This document shows positions 17,256-26,951 of a DNA stretch of 64,000 bases, piece by piece. The notes under the pieces are model-generated. The model had not been told where the DNA came from. It searched no databases and was given only the letters and a program-made list of their open reading frames with translations. The position numbers and the translations under genes are program-made. The stretch's first letter is position 1; every line of letters begins with the position of its first letter. This DNA comes from Congregibacter variabilis (GTDB lineage Bacteria; Pseudomonadota; Gammaproteobacteria; Pseudomonadales; Halieaceae): NCBI RefSeq assembly GCF_045689235.1, contig NZ_CP136864.1:1178001-1242000 (forward strand), in the 5' to 3' direction.

Positions 17256-18194
17256 ATGAAATTCGACAATCGCGTCACCCGGATGACGGGAGCAGAGCTC
17301 CCGATCGTTCAGGCACCCATGGGCTGGATCGCCCGCTCACAGCTGGCCTCGGCTGTTTGCAATGCTGGGGGACTGGGAATCATCGAAACATCCTCGGGAG
17401 AACTTGATGTCATTCGTGATGAGATTCGGGCTATGCGCGAACTGACAGATCGTCCTTTTGGCGTAAATATCGCTCAGGCATTCGTGCGCGACCCGGACAT
17501 CGCCCAATTCATCATCGACCAGGGGGTACGCTTCGTCACCACCTCGGCGGGCTCTCCAGAGCGCTACACAGAGTTGCTCAAAAGCGCCGGGCTTACCGTA
17601 TTCCACGTGGTCCCAAATCTAAAAGCCGCGCTCAAAGCCGTCGAGTACGGTGTAGACGGTCTCATTGTTGAGGGTGGAGAAGGCGGCGGCTTCAAGAGTC
17701 CCCAGGATGTTGCGAGCATGGTGCTGTTACCCCTTGTGCGCTCAAAGGTTGATGTACCGATCATTGCCGCTGGAGGCTTTGTTGACGGCGGCTCCATGGC
17801 TGCGGCCTTTGCATTAGGCGCCGAGGGTGTGCAGTTGGGCACTCGCATGGTGTCGGCACTGGAATCGCCAGTCCACGACAACTGGAAGCAGGCAATTGTC
17901 AACGCTGAGGAAACCGACACCGTATTCCTCAACCGCTTCCAGTCACCGGGTTTACGCGCTCTTCGCACGGAACGAACAACTGCCCTGGAGCAGAAACCTG
18001 AAGTCAACGCCATGACTGAATTTGGCAAGCCCCAGGACCTTTATTTTGGCGGCGACATGGAGTCAGCTATACCCCTGACCGGACAGGTATGTGGCCGAAT
18101 TGACGAGATTCGCCCAGTAGCAGACATCCTTGCGGACATCTGCAGAGAGTTCGAAGAGACCCTCAATATGCTGGAATCCACCTACCCCCGCTAG
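17256..18194 (+). CDS. nitronate monooxygenase-like FMN enzyme (2-nitropropane dioxygenase family)
   Basis: This is a 312-residue TIM-barrel flavoprotein. IVQAPMGWIA opens the barrel, NAGGLGIIE follows, and GLIVEGGEGGGF, IIAAGGFVDGGSMAAAFALGAEGVQLGTRM forms the FMN phosphate site. The family oxidises nitronates or, in FabK-like members, reduces enoyl-ACP. This one lacks obvious FabK partners, so a detoxifying monooxygenase is likelier. AAGGAAACAAGGC precedes the ATG. It sits 62 bases after ppdK on the same strand. Confidence 0.8.
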   Translation: MKFDNRVTRMTGAELPIVQAPMGWIARSQLASAVCNAGGLGIIETSSGELDVIRDEIRAMRELTDRPFGVNIAQAFVRDPDIAQFIIDQGVRFVTTSAGSPERYTELLKSAGLTVFHVVPNLKAALKAVEYGVDGLIVEGGEGGGFKSPQDVASMVLLPLVRSKVDVPIIAAGGFVDGGSMAAAFALGAEGVQLGTRMVSALESPVHDNWKQAIVNAEETDTVFLNRFQSPGLRALRTERTTALEQKPEVNAMTEFGKPQDLYFGGDMESAIPLTGQVCGRIDEIRPVADILADICREFEETLNMLESTYPR

Positions 18195-18308
18195 ATCACC
18201 GGGCCGCCCATCCCAAGACAGATCACCAAAGCGCCGGATTTAAACCATCCGGCAGCTCACTTCGCGCGTATATCCCTATAAGTTAAACCTGCAAGAATTG
18301 TGTTTGAA

Positions 18309-18551
18309 ATGATTGACCGAAATATAGGGACAGTGGAACGCCTGGTACGCTTCGGCCTCGCCGTTGTCATCGTTGGCTGGATCTTTACAGCCCAGAGCTT
18401 TGGGCTACTCCAGGGATTGGGTCTTTTAGCGGCGTTCGCGTTGCTTTGGAATAGCATTTTTGGTCGCTGCTACCTCTGGAAGTGGCTTGGCCTCTCGAGT
18501 TGTGCGACTGAGGACGACTGTTCCGCGGGGGGCGGGGATTCCCGAGCCTAA
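18309..18551 (+). CDS. small DUF2892-type inner-membrane protein
   Basis: This is an 80-residue protein starting MIDRNIGTVERLVRF, the classic opening of the DUF2892/YgaP-like family. Two membrane helices follow (LAVVIVGWIF and LGLLAAFALLWNSIFG) and a short tail with CYLW and CATEDDC. The family has no firm biochemical role; some members are fused to rhodanese domains. A GTG at 18300 is in frame three codons upstream, but family starts favour 18309. The DUF393 gene begins three bases after the stop, so the two are co-transcribed. Confidence 0.7.
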   Translation: MIDRNIGTVERLVRFGLAVVIVGWIFTAQSFGLLQGLGLLAAFALLWNSIFGRCYLWKWLGLSSCATEDDCSAGGGDSRA

Positions 18552-18554
18552 GCC

Positions 18555-19049
18555 ATGTCCAGCACTAAGGAACAGCCCGCCATGGCTACAACAGCGCGGA
18601 ATGAAACCACCTTGACAGATTCCAGTCAGGGCCAACAAACGCCGTCAGTGGACACGCTGTTTTTTGACGGACAGTGTCCGTTGTGCGCGGGCGAAATATC
18701 TCAGCTTCGAAAAGTTCGCGGAGATGCGCTGCGTATTGTGGATATCCACGAGCTTGACGAGACGGGCGACGTCACCCCAGACAGCGTCGTCCCCTCAAAC
18801 CAGTCTCCGAATAAAGATCAGCTTCTTCGTGTACTGCATCTGCGTCGCGCCGACGGTAGCTGGCTCACAAGCGCTGATGCAAACGTTGCTGCCTGGGAAG
18901 GAACTACTCACGGTCGTATTCTAAGCGCTTTACGCTGGCCTGTAGTTCGTCACATTGCGGATGCCATCTATGCCATTTGGGCTCGCTGGCGATATCGACG
19001 CCTTTACGGCAAACAGTTTCAAGAGAGTTTCCATGCACCTCACAAGTAG
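18555..19049 (+). CDS. DUF393 (DCC-type thiol-disulfide oxidoreductase-like) protein
   Basis: This is a 164-residue protein with the DUF393 signature LFFDGQCPLCAGEI at about residues 36-49, where C-x-x-C resembles a redox motif. HLRRADGSWLTSADANVAAW and a C-terminal basic RWRYRRLYG follow. The first 33 residues are polar and poorly conserved-looking. The family is annotated as thiol-disulfide oxidoreductase without strong biochemistry. The next gene starts 17 bases before its stop, implying translational coupling with the flavin reductase. A redox role in one small operon is plausible. Confidence 0.8.
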   Translation: MSSTKEQPAMATTARNETTLTDSSQGQQTPSVDTLFFDGQCPLCAGEISQLRKVRGDALRIVDIHELDETGDVTPDSVVPSNQSPNKDQLLRVLHLRRADGSWLTSADANVAAWEGTTHGRILSALRWPVVRHIADAIYAIWARWRYRRLYGKQFQESFHAPHK

Positions 19050-19662
19050 CGACATAGAAGATCTTGAACGCCGCAGGCGAGCGGCGCTCATCAACTCCAT
19101 TACGGGCTACAAACCGGCGAATTTGGTGGGCACGGTGAATACGCAGGGACAGAGCAACCTCGCCATTATGAGTTCCCTCGTGCATATCGGGTCTCACCCA
19201 CCCCTTCTGGCACTGATCTTCAGACCGGATAATGCCGAGCGACACACGCTCGACAACATCCGCGACACAGGCAGTTACACAATCAATCATGTGCATGCGG
19301 GCATTATTGACGCTGCGCATCAAACCGCTGCTCGATACCCTGGTGACGTCTCCGAGTTCGCAGCGACGGGGCTTACAGAGCTGCAGCTCGACGGACAGAG
19401 GGCCCCCTTTGTTGCCGAAGCAATTGTGCGTATGGGGATGATCCTGCGGGATGAGTTGCCGCTGAGTATCAACGGCACTCATATGGTCATCGGCGAGATT
19501 GTTTCTCTTGATGTCCCTGGCGACGCCATCAACGAGCTGGGCGCACTGGATCCTGCCAAGACCGACAGCATTGCGATTTCAGGGCTAGACAGCTACTACC
19601 AAAGCTCCTTGCTACAACGCATGGAATACGCAAAGCCTGATAAGGCGCCGCGGCGAATTTAG
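19033..19662 (+). CDS. flavin reductase-like FMN-binding split-barrel protein
   Basis: This is a 209-residue protein starting at the ATG preceded by AAGAGAG, inside the end of the DUF393 gene. The split-barrel FMN-binding pattern is visible (NLVGTVNTQGQSNLAIMSSLVHIGSHPPLLALIFRP, then TGSYTINHV and AAGL-like SEFAATGL). Such proteins reduce FMN with NAD(P)H or bind flavin as single-component oxidoreductases. It closes a DUF2892-DUF393-flavin reductase set that may also be linked to the upstream nitronate monooxygenase-like gene. The substrate is unknown. Confidence 0.8.
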   Translation: MHLTSSDIEDLERRRRAALINSITGYKPANLVGTVNTQGQSNLAIMSSLVHIGSHPPLLALIFRPDNAERHTLDNIRDTGSYTINHVHAGIIDAAHQTAARYPGDVSEFAATGLTELQLDGQRAPFVAEAIVRMGMILRDELPLSINGTHMVIGEIVSLDVPGDAINELGALDPAKTDSIAISGLDSYYQSSLLQRMEYAKPDKAPRRI

Positions 19663-19816
19663 GCCCAAGACTCAAAACCGGTTCTTCCAGGTATTTCGCA
19701 GTGAACCATTTGATCTGGATGTTGCCCTATTTGGTGAAGGAGCGACCCTCAAAGTTTCTTAACAGTCCGAGCAGGTATCGCCTACACTAAAAAGATCAGG
19801 AGATGAGGGATCCAGC

Positions 19817-20728
19817 ATGCAAGCCGACCGCGACGACCGCTTTAGTAAAGAAGAACATGGGCGCCACAGCACTCAAACTCTGGTGACCGCAGTAGCCGTA
19901 CTTATTCTTGCTGGTGGCGCTTACCTGCTGATGCCCCGGGACAAGGACTCTGGTGATGAAAGCCCTCCCACGACAGAGAGTGCCACTACTCTGCAAGTCA
20001 TGCCCGAAGCCCCCAAACCGACACCCGACGACGCTATTTTAGCGGCGCCAGATATTCCTGTGGTTGTTGAAACGGAGCAAGAGGACACAGAAGACGCCGG
20101 GCTGGAGGAAGCTATCGTCCAGGAGGTGGTCGTCGCACCACCCACTCCCGAGGAAATCGACCAGCAACTGCGGGATGCGGTGCGTGAAGTCGGCTTGTCG
20201 CCGGAAGACACTCTGGGCTCTGCCTACAATGCCGCCTATCTGCTAGACCGCGGCGTTAGCAGTATTGACCAACTCGCGCGCGGTTTAGTGCCCACGCGCA
20301 CTACCAATATTGCAAAGCCTCCTGGCAAGTTTAAAACCACACAGGAAGGGGCCGAATACTGGGTCAGTAGGGAGAGCTACGAACGCTATGACAACTTGGT
20401 TGCATCGATAACTGCTTTACCCGCGGAAACTCTCGCCACGCTTTTCCACCAGCAACGCAGCCTTTTGCAGGATGCCTACGCCGCCTTGGGCTACCCCAGT
20501 GATGCTATGGACAACACTCTGATTGCAGCTCTGGATAATATTCTCTCGGCACCCACCCGGGAGCAACCCCCGGCACTGGTAAGCAAGGGCGCTATGTGGG
20601 CCTACGCCGATCCCGAGCTTGAGGGCGCCAGTGACCTGCATAAGCAACTGCTGCGCACGGGGCCGCAAAACACTGAGGCCCTTCAGACATGGGCACGACA
20701 GCTCAAGAGCGCACTGCTCAATCCATAA
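19817..20728 (+). CDS. DUF3014 membrane-anchored protein
   Basis: This is a 303-residue protein with a short cytoplasmic N-terminus, one membrane helix (about residues 21-39, LVTAVAVLILAGGAYLLM), a Pro/Glu/Thr-rich linker (40-110) and a folded C-terminal domain. The pattern LRDAVREVGL, LLDRGVSSIDQLARGLVPT, YDNLVASI, LYQDAYAALGYP-like and LHKQLLRTGP matches the DUF3014 family of proteobacterial envelope proteins, which lacks a known function. It ends 16 bases before the giant MscS gene, with which it is almost certainly co-transcribed. A supporting role in the same envelope process is inferred from that. Confidence 0.75.
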   Translation: MQADRDDRFSKEEHGRHSTQTLVTAVAVLILAGGAYLLMPRDKDSGDESPPTTESATTLQVMPEAPKPTPDDAILAAPDIPVVVETEQEDTEDAGLEEAIVQEVVVAPPTPEEIDQQLRDAVREVGLSPEDTLGSAYNAAYLLDRGVSSIDQLARGLVPTRTTNIAKPPGKFKTTQEGAEYWVSRESYERYDNLVASITALPAETLATLFHQQRSLLQDAYAALGYPSDAMDNTLIAALDNILSAPTREQPPALVSKGAMWAYADPELEGASDLHKQLLRTGPQNTEALQTWARQLKSALLNP

Positions 20729-20744
20729 AGATAAAGAGATCCTG

Positions 20745-23700
20745 ATGACCAATAGACTTTCAGCATTAGAGGGTCACGGCTTCCATTTAAACCCAGCTAC
20801 TGTGTTCAGACCGTTGCTGGGACTGCTGCTCACCGTATTGCTCTGTACTTTCGCCAATGCTCAAGATGAGAGCATCACTGACACGCTCGAGGACCTGCGT
20901 ACAGTCCTTGGTGATGATGCAACTCTTAGTGAGGAGCGGCGTGCAGCGCTATCTGACAAACTCCAGGTGGCAGCCCAGGATCGTAATGAGCTAGAGCAAC
21001 TCAAAAACTCCCGTCAAGAACTGGAAGAAAAGCTCAAGAACAGCGATCTGCTCATCGCCGACTACACAAACCGTATGCGGGATGTGCAGAATGCTCCCGC
21101 TACGATCCAGAGACGTCTCGGTGATAACCCATCGTTAGCGAACATTGAAACAGAGCTCAGTATTGTGCAGAGCCAACGCGACGCCTGGTCTTTGGAGCGC
21201 ACTGAGGCTCTGGACACCCTCTCAAATCTCGCCAAAAATGAAGCCGCAGCGCGAGACCGAATTGCAGAGATAAGTCGACGACGTGCTGATGATGCTCCCG
21301 AGGTAGCCACTACGGCAGAGACCTCCGGCGTGGAAGATCGCATTAACAAGCTTGCATCAAGCATTCACCACCGACTTCTGGACGCTGAACTGAGCTTACT
21401 GGAACTGCGACTGCGCAGTGGCCCCTCGCTCAATAGTATCCGTACGGCGCGCATCGCCTGGTTAGACGCCGCCATCGCTGAGGCAGACACCCTACTGGCT
21501 CAGTTGCTTGATGCAGCCACCAAGAAGCGTCAAGGCGCTGCCGCGCAGCGTGCCACAGAAGCGCGACGTTTTCTCTCCCAGGTAACGGGCTCGCGGCCGG
21601 AACTGCAGGAGTTGGTCGATGAGAACCTGTCGTTGGTCAACAGTTTTGAATCTCTGTCATCGCAGATTGAGCAGGCCCGGCAGCAAGTCTCTGGCACCCG
21701 AAAAAGTATCGACGAAATACAACAGGATGCGGATCTAACCCAGCGCCGACTCAGCGTAGCAGGATTGGAGTCAAAGCTGGGTGAGGTGATGCTAACCCGA
21801 CTCGCGAGCCTACCCGACCCGCGCTTGATACTCAGTCAGAACGTCGATCGCAACGAGCAGATCGCCACGGTATCCATCAAGGCCATCGACACCGAGCAGG
21901 CACTTCGAGAGCTGGGAGATCGGAGCGGTTTTCTGAGTGCAACACTTGGCGACATCACCTCATGGAATGATATAGAAACGCGCACAGCAGAACGCCTGTA
22001 TATCCAGCGGCGGGAGCTACTTCAAGAAAACATGCAGGCGGGTAACACCCTCCTGAGCCTGCTGGTAGATGGTAATCAGGCCACTGAAGAACTGGCCGTT
22101 ATCGTCGGCGACTACGAAACCTTGTTAACAGCCAACCTGCTCTGGGTACGCAACTATGCTTACGTCGCCCCTCAGCGGGTACTTCAACAGTTACAGACCT
22201 TACAAAGCTCCCGCCCCCTGCTGAGTCTAAAAAACCATTGGCCCCGGATCATCAGTGATCCGCTGTTTCTTCTTCTGCTCATCGTCGCCTTGGGTATGTC
22301 CATGCATCGAAGGGTGACCGCAGCACTTGACGGTATGCTGGGCAAGCCCATCCGTCCTCGCGACGAAAGCGCCGCACTGATTTTCAAGACCCTGGTGCTG
22401 ACATTGTTAGCGGCGTTTGCCGTCCCGAGCCTCTTCATGCTGGGCGGGCGGGCATTTTACGTTGCCTCCCAGGGGGAACCCGTAGTCATGGGCGTAGGTC
22501 GTGCACTCGCTGCTGCGGGTGTGATTTTGTTTATCCTCGGAGGCCTTCGACGCATGTCCGACAGGCTGGGCGCTGGGCGCCGCCTCTTAAAATGGAACAC
22601 CTCTCGCTCCGACGCCGCCTCTCGAGATTTACCGTGGTTCAACATAGCTATCACCTGCTCTATCGCCATCACCGTTCTGGGGCGGGCGTCATCACCCACT
22701 GACAGTGGTGGCGCTCTGGCAGCGATTGGCAGTATGTCTACCGCGATGTTTTTGCTGATCGTATCGCTACGTATGCTGCGCTCAGGAGAATTTAGCGGTG
22801 ATCGAATACTGCGGCATTGGCTGCAGATCGGCATGATCGCTTCCGCTTCCATCGTCTTCATGCACCTCAGCGGGCAGCTTTTTGCGGCACACCTGTATCT
22901 GCGAGCACTTTCGGGCTCAGTGGCGGCAGTGATCGGTACGCTGCTAGTGACCAATATTCTGCAACGACTGCTGATTATTTTTCGTTCCACACTGGAGCGC
23001 AAAGCCCGAGAAGAGCTTCGCGCAAGAGCCGAGGAAGCAAGGGACGACGAAGCAGAAGACGGAGTGGCAGGCAATGACCTGGACGCGGTGACATCCCTGT
23101 CCGATGCTTACTCAAAATTATTGGGCCTCACACGGCTGTTAACGCTGGGTGCCCTCCTTTGGTGGATTTGGGCGCCGGCCTTACCCGCACTGTCAATTTT
23201 TGACTCTATTACCCTTTGGTCAACAAGCGATGCGAGCCTGCCCGATGGCGAAGTCAGAGCAATCACACTGTCAGTGTTTTTATTGGCATTGCTCATCATC
23301 GCAGTCACCTCCTTGATCACTCGCCACTTGCCGCCGCTGGTCAACGTCGTGCTCACCGAGTGGACCAAGGTGACGGCTGGCAGCCGCTATGCAGCGGGCA
23401 TGCTCATGCAGTATTTAATCCTGGGTATTGGTTTTTCCACAGCTCTGGTGATGCTTGGCTTTCAATGGGAAAAAGTCCAATGGCTGGTGGCAGCACTGGG
23501 TGTAGGTATCGGTTTTGGGCTACAGGAAATCGTCGCGAACTTCATCTCGGGTCTGATCGTGTTGTTTGAACGTCCAATTCGGGTAGGCGACATTATTCAT
23601 GCGGGCGGTGCAGACGGCACCGTGACCAAAATCAATGCTCGGGCAACCGTTATCGAGACCTTTGAGGGGAAAGAGCTCATGATCCCCAACAAAGAATTGA

Positions 23701-24065
23701 TTACCAGCGTGGTGACCAACTGGTCATTGAGCAATTCCAAACTCCGTCTGGTTATACCCATCGGCGTCGCCTATGGATCGGATGTCGATGCGGCTATGCA
23801 AACCCTGCGTGATGTTGCCAACGCGCACCCGGAAATCATTGAGGAGCCGGCGCCCTATGTGAGCTTCGAAGACTTTGGCGACAACGCCTTGGTGTTGTGG
23901 CTGAGATGTTTTGCGCTGAGAGACTACCCTAGAGTATCTACGGAATTGCGCCAGATCATTTATCGCGAGTTTAATGCCGCCGGAATCAGCATCTCCTTCC
24001 CGCAGCGCGATGTGCATTTAGATGCATCTGAGCCTCTGCCCATTCGAATCATGCCATCGGAGTAA
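20745..24065 (+). CDS. large MscS-family mechanosensitive channel (MscK/MscM-like)
   Basis: This is a 1106-residue protein from the ATG at 20745 (AAAGAGA upstream), with a signal peptide ending about TFANA. Residues about 25-500 are an extended, Glu/Gln/Arg-rich coiled-coil periplasmic domain like those of MscK and YbdG/YjeP-type giants. Residues about 500-860 hold a string of membrane helices. The C-terminal MscS core shows AALGVGIGFGLQEIVANFI, LFERPIRVGDII and IPNKELITSVVTNWS, and ends in the vestibule domain. It should gate under osmotic downshift. The upstream DUF3014 gene shares its operon. Its architecture differs from the compact MscS at 5.3 kb. Confidence 0.92.
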   Translation: MTNRLSALEGHGFHLNPATVFRPLLGLLLTVLLCTFANAQDESITDTLEDLRTVLGDDATLSEERRAALSDKLQVAAQDRNELEQLKNSRQELEEKLKNSDLLIADYTNRMRDVQNAPATIQRRLGDNPSLANIETELSIVQSQRDAWSLERTEALDTLSNLAKNEAAARDRIAEISRRRADDAPEVATTAETSGVEDRINKLASSIHHRLLDAELSLLELRLRSGPSLNSIRTARIAWLDAAIAEADTLLAQLLDAATKKRQGAAAQRATEARRFLSQVTGSRPELQELVDENLSLVNSFESLSSQIEQARQQVSGTRKSIDEIQQDADLTQRRLSVAGLESKLGEVMLTRLASLPDPRLILSQNVDRNEQIATVSIKAIDTEQALRELGDRSGFLSATLGDITSWNDIETRTAERLYIQRRELLQENMQAGNTLLSLLVDGNQATEELAVIVGDYETLLTANLLWVRNYAYVAPQRVLQQLQTLQSSRPLLSLKNHWPRIISDPLFLLLLIVALGMSMHRRVTAALDGMLGKPIRPRDESAALIFKTLVLTLLAAFAVPSLFMLGGRAFYVASQGEPVVMGVGRALAAAGVILFILGGLRRMSDRLGAGRRLLKWNTSRSDAASRDLPWFNIAITCSIAITVLGRASSPTDSGGALAAIGSMSTAMFLLIVSLRMLRSGEFSGDRILRHWLQIGMIASASIVFMHLSGQLFAAHLYLRALSGSVAAVIGTLLVTNILQRLLIIFRSTLERKAREELRARAEEARDDEAEDGVAGNDLDAVTSLSDAYSKLLGLTRLLTLGALLWWIWAPALPALSIFDSITLWSTSDASLPDGEVRAITLSVFLLALLIIAVTSLITRHLPPLVNVVLTEWTKVTAGSRYAAGMLMQYLILGIGFSTALVMLGFQWEKVQWLVAALGVGIGFGLQEIVANFISGLIVLFERPIRVGDIIHAGGADGTVTKINARATVIETFEGKELMIPNKELITSVVTNWSLSNSKLRLVIPIGVAYGSDVDAAMQTLRDVANAHPEIIEEPAPYVSFEDFGDNALVLWLRCFALRDYPRVSTELRQIIYREFNAAGISISFPQRDVHLDASEPLPIRIMPSE

Positions 24066-24116
24066 AACAGACACATCCTGAAGCGTTTTAGCTTACCAAT
24101 ACCGTCTCAGGAACTG

Positions 24117-26234
24117 TCATGGCTTTGCATGCATAAAGGCGCTTATAAGATCGACGAGTCTCAACATGTCGCTCGCGTCACCCAGCTCCGCCGGGCCATG
24201 ACTGTAACGACCAGGCCAGGAAAGACCTGCGTTGGGCACCCCATAAAATGTAAACGCAGTCCCGTCAGTGCCCCCCTGGGTCATACCAATTTGATAAGTG
24301 ATTCCACTGGCGTTTGCCACCGCGCGATTGCGGTCCAACTCGTTACGCATCACTAAGCCGCTGCTCTCCATTGATCTCAGCACGGGCCCGGAACCCAGAG
24401 GCGCATAGGCGAAATGGGCTTTCTCCAGCGGTGTATCAGAGGTAACAAAGGTATCAATACTGTAGACCCGCCGAGTGTTCGTTGCAAAGCGCGCTGCCAA
24501 CGCTGCAGCCCCAAACAATCCCCCTTCCTCCTGCACGGACCAAGCAATAACCACACGCTGCTCTAAGGTGTCTGGATCAAGACGCCGCACAGCCTGTATT
24601 AGAGCTGCAGTTCCTACCCGGTCATCCATACCACGAACTGTAAAGCGGTTATTCGCAAGCCGATGTCCCTCTTTATAGCCCGTGACAGGCATGCCAACAG
24701 TAACTCCCATTTGCTCGAGTTCGCTGCGCGCAAGACCAAACCAAGCCTGTAATGTCTTTGGCTGGCGCGCCTTCAACTCCTGAACTTGCTCCGCGGAGCG
24801 ACTCAGAAAAACCCCGGGAAGCTGCGTAGGTGATACCTCGGAATCTGCACCTGAGCCATGATCAAGGTGAAGAATAGCGGGCTGCCCCTCAGCGGCAAGA
24901 GACAATGCACCCCCCCTCCTCATAAGGCTTACAACACCATCTTCAGCAACATCTTCTACCACCCAGCCCACCTCATCCATGTGCGCCATAAAAATAGTAG
25001 CGGGCTGTTCACTCGGCCCCAGATCCAGCCACAGATTTCCTATTTCATCGCTCTGAAGAGCATTTTGCGCCCATGAAGGAAGAGCTCGGCTAACAGCGGC
25101 GCGAACTGGACCTTCCGAGCCGGGCACACCATACAACTCGCCCAGATCATCAAGCAGATGCAAATACTGATCAACGTCTGTTGCATCCGAACGACCCGGG
25201 TCTGATGCAAACGCGTTATTTAAGGGCATCAGCGGATTCGGTGCCGACGTCCAAGTGAGCGAATGTGAATCATCTCCCAGCGCGTTTAGTAGCCTCTGTC
25301 CAAGGCGCTCAACCTCTTTGCGGTGAACGCGCTCCATAAGAGAGCCCGCAGCGCTCACAGTCGGTGCCAGGCGTTGTATTTGCTCCAATTTGGCCGGCGA
25401 GAACTCGCGAAGCCCCCGAGGGAATGGCGGCAACTCAGCCAAACGTTCGACGCCTCGATCCATCAGCACAATACGGTCGAAAGAACCCAACTCCACGATT
25501 GCGGCACTTAAGCCCTGATTAGCAAAATGAGAAAGTGTCGAGAGGACATACACCGTCGCCCCCCCTCCCCTAACGCCCGCCTCGGCCGCAGCCACGACAG
25601 CAGCACAGCCCACGCGGGAACCGGCTGCAGGACCGGCCACCCAATCGCCGAAGGACCATGCTGGCAAGTGACGCGTCACAGGGTCCAACAGCTCAATTCC
25701 CAGAGCCGCAACATCAGCGGCGGAGTCCGCGCCCACATCCAGCCAAAGGTCCTCAGCCCGCGTAAGTGCCACTTCGCTCGCATGGAGATTGGAGAAGTGT
25801 CCGTTAGCCAGTGCGCTCACTCCAACCACTGGACCACGGCGGGTCATAATCCGAAGCTGCTGCCCTTCATGTGCCTGGGTCCAAAGGGGGTGTTCAGGCG
25901 CTGCGCCCGCGTGATGGAGCCGCAAATATCCGTCGGCCCTAACTTGACTAACAGTAAATGACGGCGCATCAAGCAAGCACGCCACAAGCGACGCCGGACC
26001 ATCACCATCGATATCCCCCACAACTTTAATTAAGTTGCCCGAGCGCCCTTTGCGCCACCCGGAAAGCTGTTGCTGAAGGCGATCCGTGGCGTGGTACTCG
26101 TGACCGCTGGGCGCGTCCAGGGCCACCCAATCGGCTAGAAGATCCACAGAGGGATGCATCGCGGAGGGCGTCGCTGAGGACGTCGCCGTGGCCAGAATCG
26201 AAAACAAGAACACAAGCAATGATATGAAACGCAT
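24117..26234 (-). CDS. exported two-repeat M42/M20-like metallopeptidase with decayed N-terminal copy
   Basis: This is a 705-residue protein with a signal peptide ending about SSATPSA. The C-terminal half (about 355-705) is an intact dizinc aminopeptidase core of the M42 type: AHMDEVGW (H418, D420), RGMDDRVG (D537/D538), VQEEGG (E569/E570), YSIDTF, GGTDGTAF and YSHGP. The N-terminal half (about 30-265) follows the same order with every ligand lost: LLDAPSFTV for AHMDEVGWV, VAGPAAGSRVG for VRGMDDRVG, LSHFANQG for VQEEGG, and IVLMD for YSIDTF. It is probably a periplasmic peptidase with a pseudo-enzyme repeat. Of three candidate ATGs, 26234 has the best GAGG spacing. Confidence 0.8.
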   Translation of the reverse strand: MRFISLLVFLFSILATATSSATPSAMHPSVDLLADWVALDAPSGHEYHATDRLQQQLSGWRKGRSGNLIKVVGDIDGDGPASLVACLLDAPSFTVSQVRADGYLRLHHAGAAPEHPLWTQAHEGQQLRIMTRRGPVVGVSALANGHFSNLHASEVALTRAEDLWLDVGADSAADVAALGIELLDPVTRHLPAWSFGDWVAGPAAGSRVGCAAVVAAAEAGVRGGGATVYVLSTLSHFANQGLSAAIVELGSFDRIVLMDRGVERLAELPPFPRGLREFSPAKLEQIQRLAPTVSAAGSLMERVHRKEVERLGQRLLNALGDDSHSLTWTSAPNPLMPLNNAFASDPGRSDATDVDQYLHLLDDLGELYGVPGSEGPVRAAVSRALPSWAQNALQSDEIGNLWLDLGPSEQPATIFMAHMDEVGWVVEDVAEDGVVSLMRRGGALSLAAEGQPAILHLDHGSGADSEVSPTQLPGVFLSRSAEQVQELKARQPKTLQAWFGLARSELEQMGVTVGMPVTGYKEGHRLANNRFTVRGMDDRVGTAALIQAVRRLDPDTLEQRVVIAWSVQEEGGLFGAAALAARFATNTRRVYSIDTFVTSDTPLEKAHFAYAPLGSGPVLRSMESSGLVMRNELDRNRAVANASGITYQIGMTQGGTDGTAFTFYGVPNAGLSWPGRYSHGPAELGDASDMLRLVDLISAFMHAKP

Positions 26235-26320
26235 AGCCATTCGCCTCAAAACCGGTGACGTTAACACAGCCGGAAAAATTCGAATTTTGATTAGGTGCTC
26301 AATCCAATCATCCTTCTGTC

Positions 26321-26785
26321 TTAGAAAACATCCGGCACCAGCCCTGCGGCCTCCTCTCCAAACCCCCGGTATCCAAGAAAACGCAGGCGTCGGGCTTTGT
26401 CTGGTAAGTCAGCCGGCGGAGCATCACCGAACTTGCGCTGTAAAACGTCCCGGGCCACCTCACGCCAGCTCAGCCCCTCCTCGGTGGGTACACAGTTAAG
26501 GGCGTGATCAATGTAGGCATGCTTCACGCCTCTTTGACGCAGCTCAGACTCGATTCTCAAGGGGCCCACACCTCTGAGCATTCGCTCCCGGGTGAAGCTT
26601 TGAGCAAAACGTTCGTCACTTTGAAGGTTTTCTTTGGCGAGCTTCTCAAGTGCGGCATCGAGTTCTTCGGCATCAAACCGCTGCCCAAGCTTTCGCTTTA
26701 ACTCAGCCAATGAATGCTCTCTGCGAGCGAGCAAATTCATTGCGGCGTTTCGGGGACTTTGTGGGGGGGCAGAAGAGCGCTTCAT
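26321..26785 (-). CDS. recX: recombination regulator RecX
   Basis: This is a 154-residue basic, all-helical protein with RecX features: AMNLLARREHSLAEL, LKRKLGQRF, SDERFAQSFTRERMLRG-GP, IESELRQRGV and RFLGYRGF near the end. RecX binds RecA filaments and limits strand exchange. It lies about 165 bases downstream of recA on the same strand, separated by an intrinsic terminator, the same arrangement as in E. coli, where readthrough supplies a little RecX. Confidence 0.93.
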   Translation of the reverse strand: MKRSSAPPQSPRNAAMNLLARREHSLAELKRKLGQRFDAEELDAALEKLAKENLQSDERFAQSFTRERMLRGVGPLRIESELRQRGVKHAYIDHALNCVPTEEGLSWREVARDVLQRKFGDAPPADLPDKARRLRFLGYRGFGEEAAGLVPDVF

Positions 26786-26816
26786 AGTGAGACAAGGTTA
26801 CTGGCAAGCCTGTCGC

Positions 26817-26866
26817 AAAAAAAGGGCGCTGAAGCTGTGGAAAGGGGAAGTGGTACTTCAGCGCCC
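26817..26866 (-). terminator. intrinsic terminator between recA and recX
   Basis: CTTCAGCGCCC and GGGCGCTGAAG (right arm 26856-26866, left arm 26824-26834 on the plus strand) form an 11-bp stem with a 21-base loop. On the minus strand seven Ts follow (A-tract at 26817-26823). It lies about 85 bases after the recA stop and should cut most transcripts before recX. Confidence 0.85.
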
Positions 26867-26951
26867 GGAGAGTGGTACCGGCGCTATCAACGCCGGACAG
26901 TTATGTGGTGAACGGAGTCACCCGAAGACAACACTCCGAGTGACGACCCCC

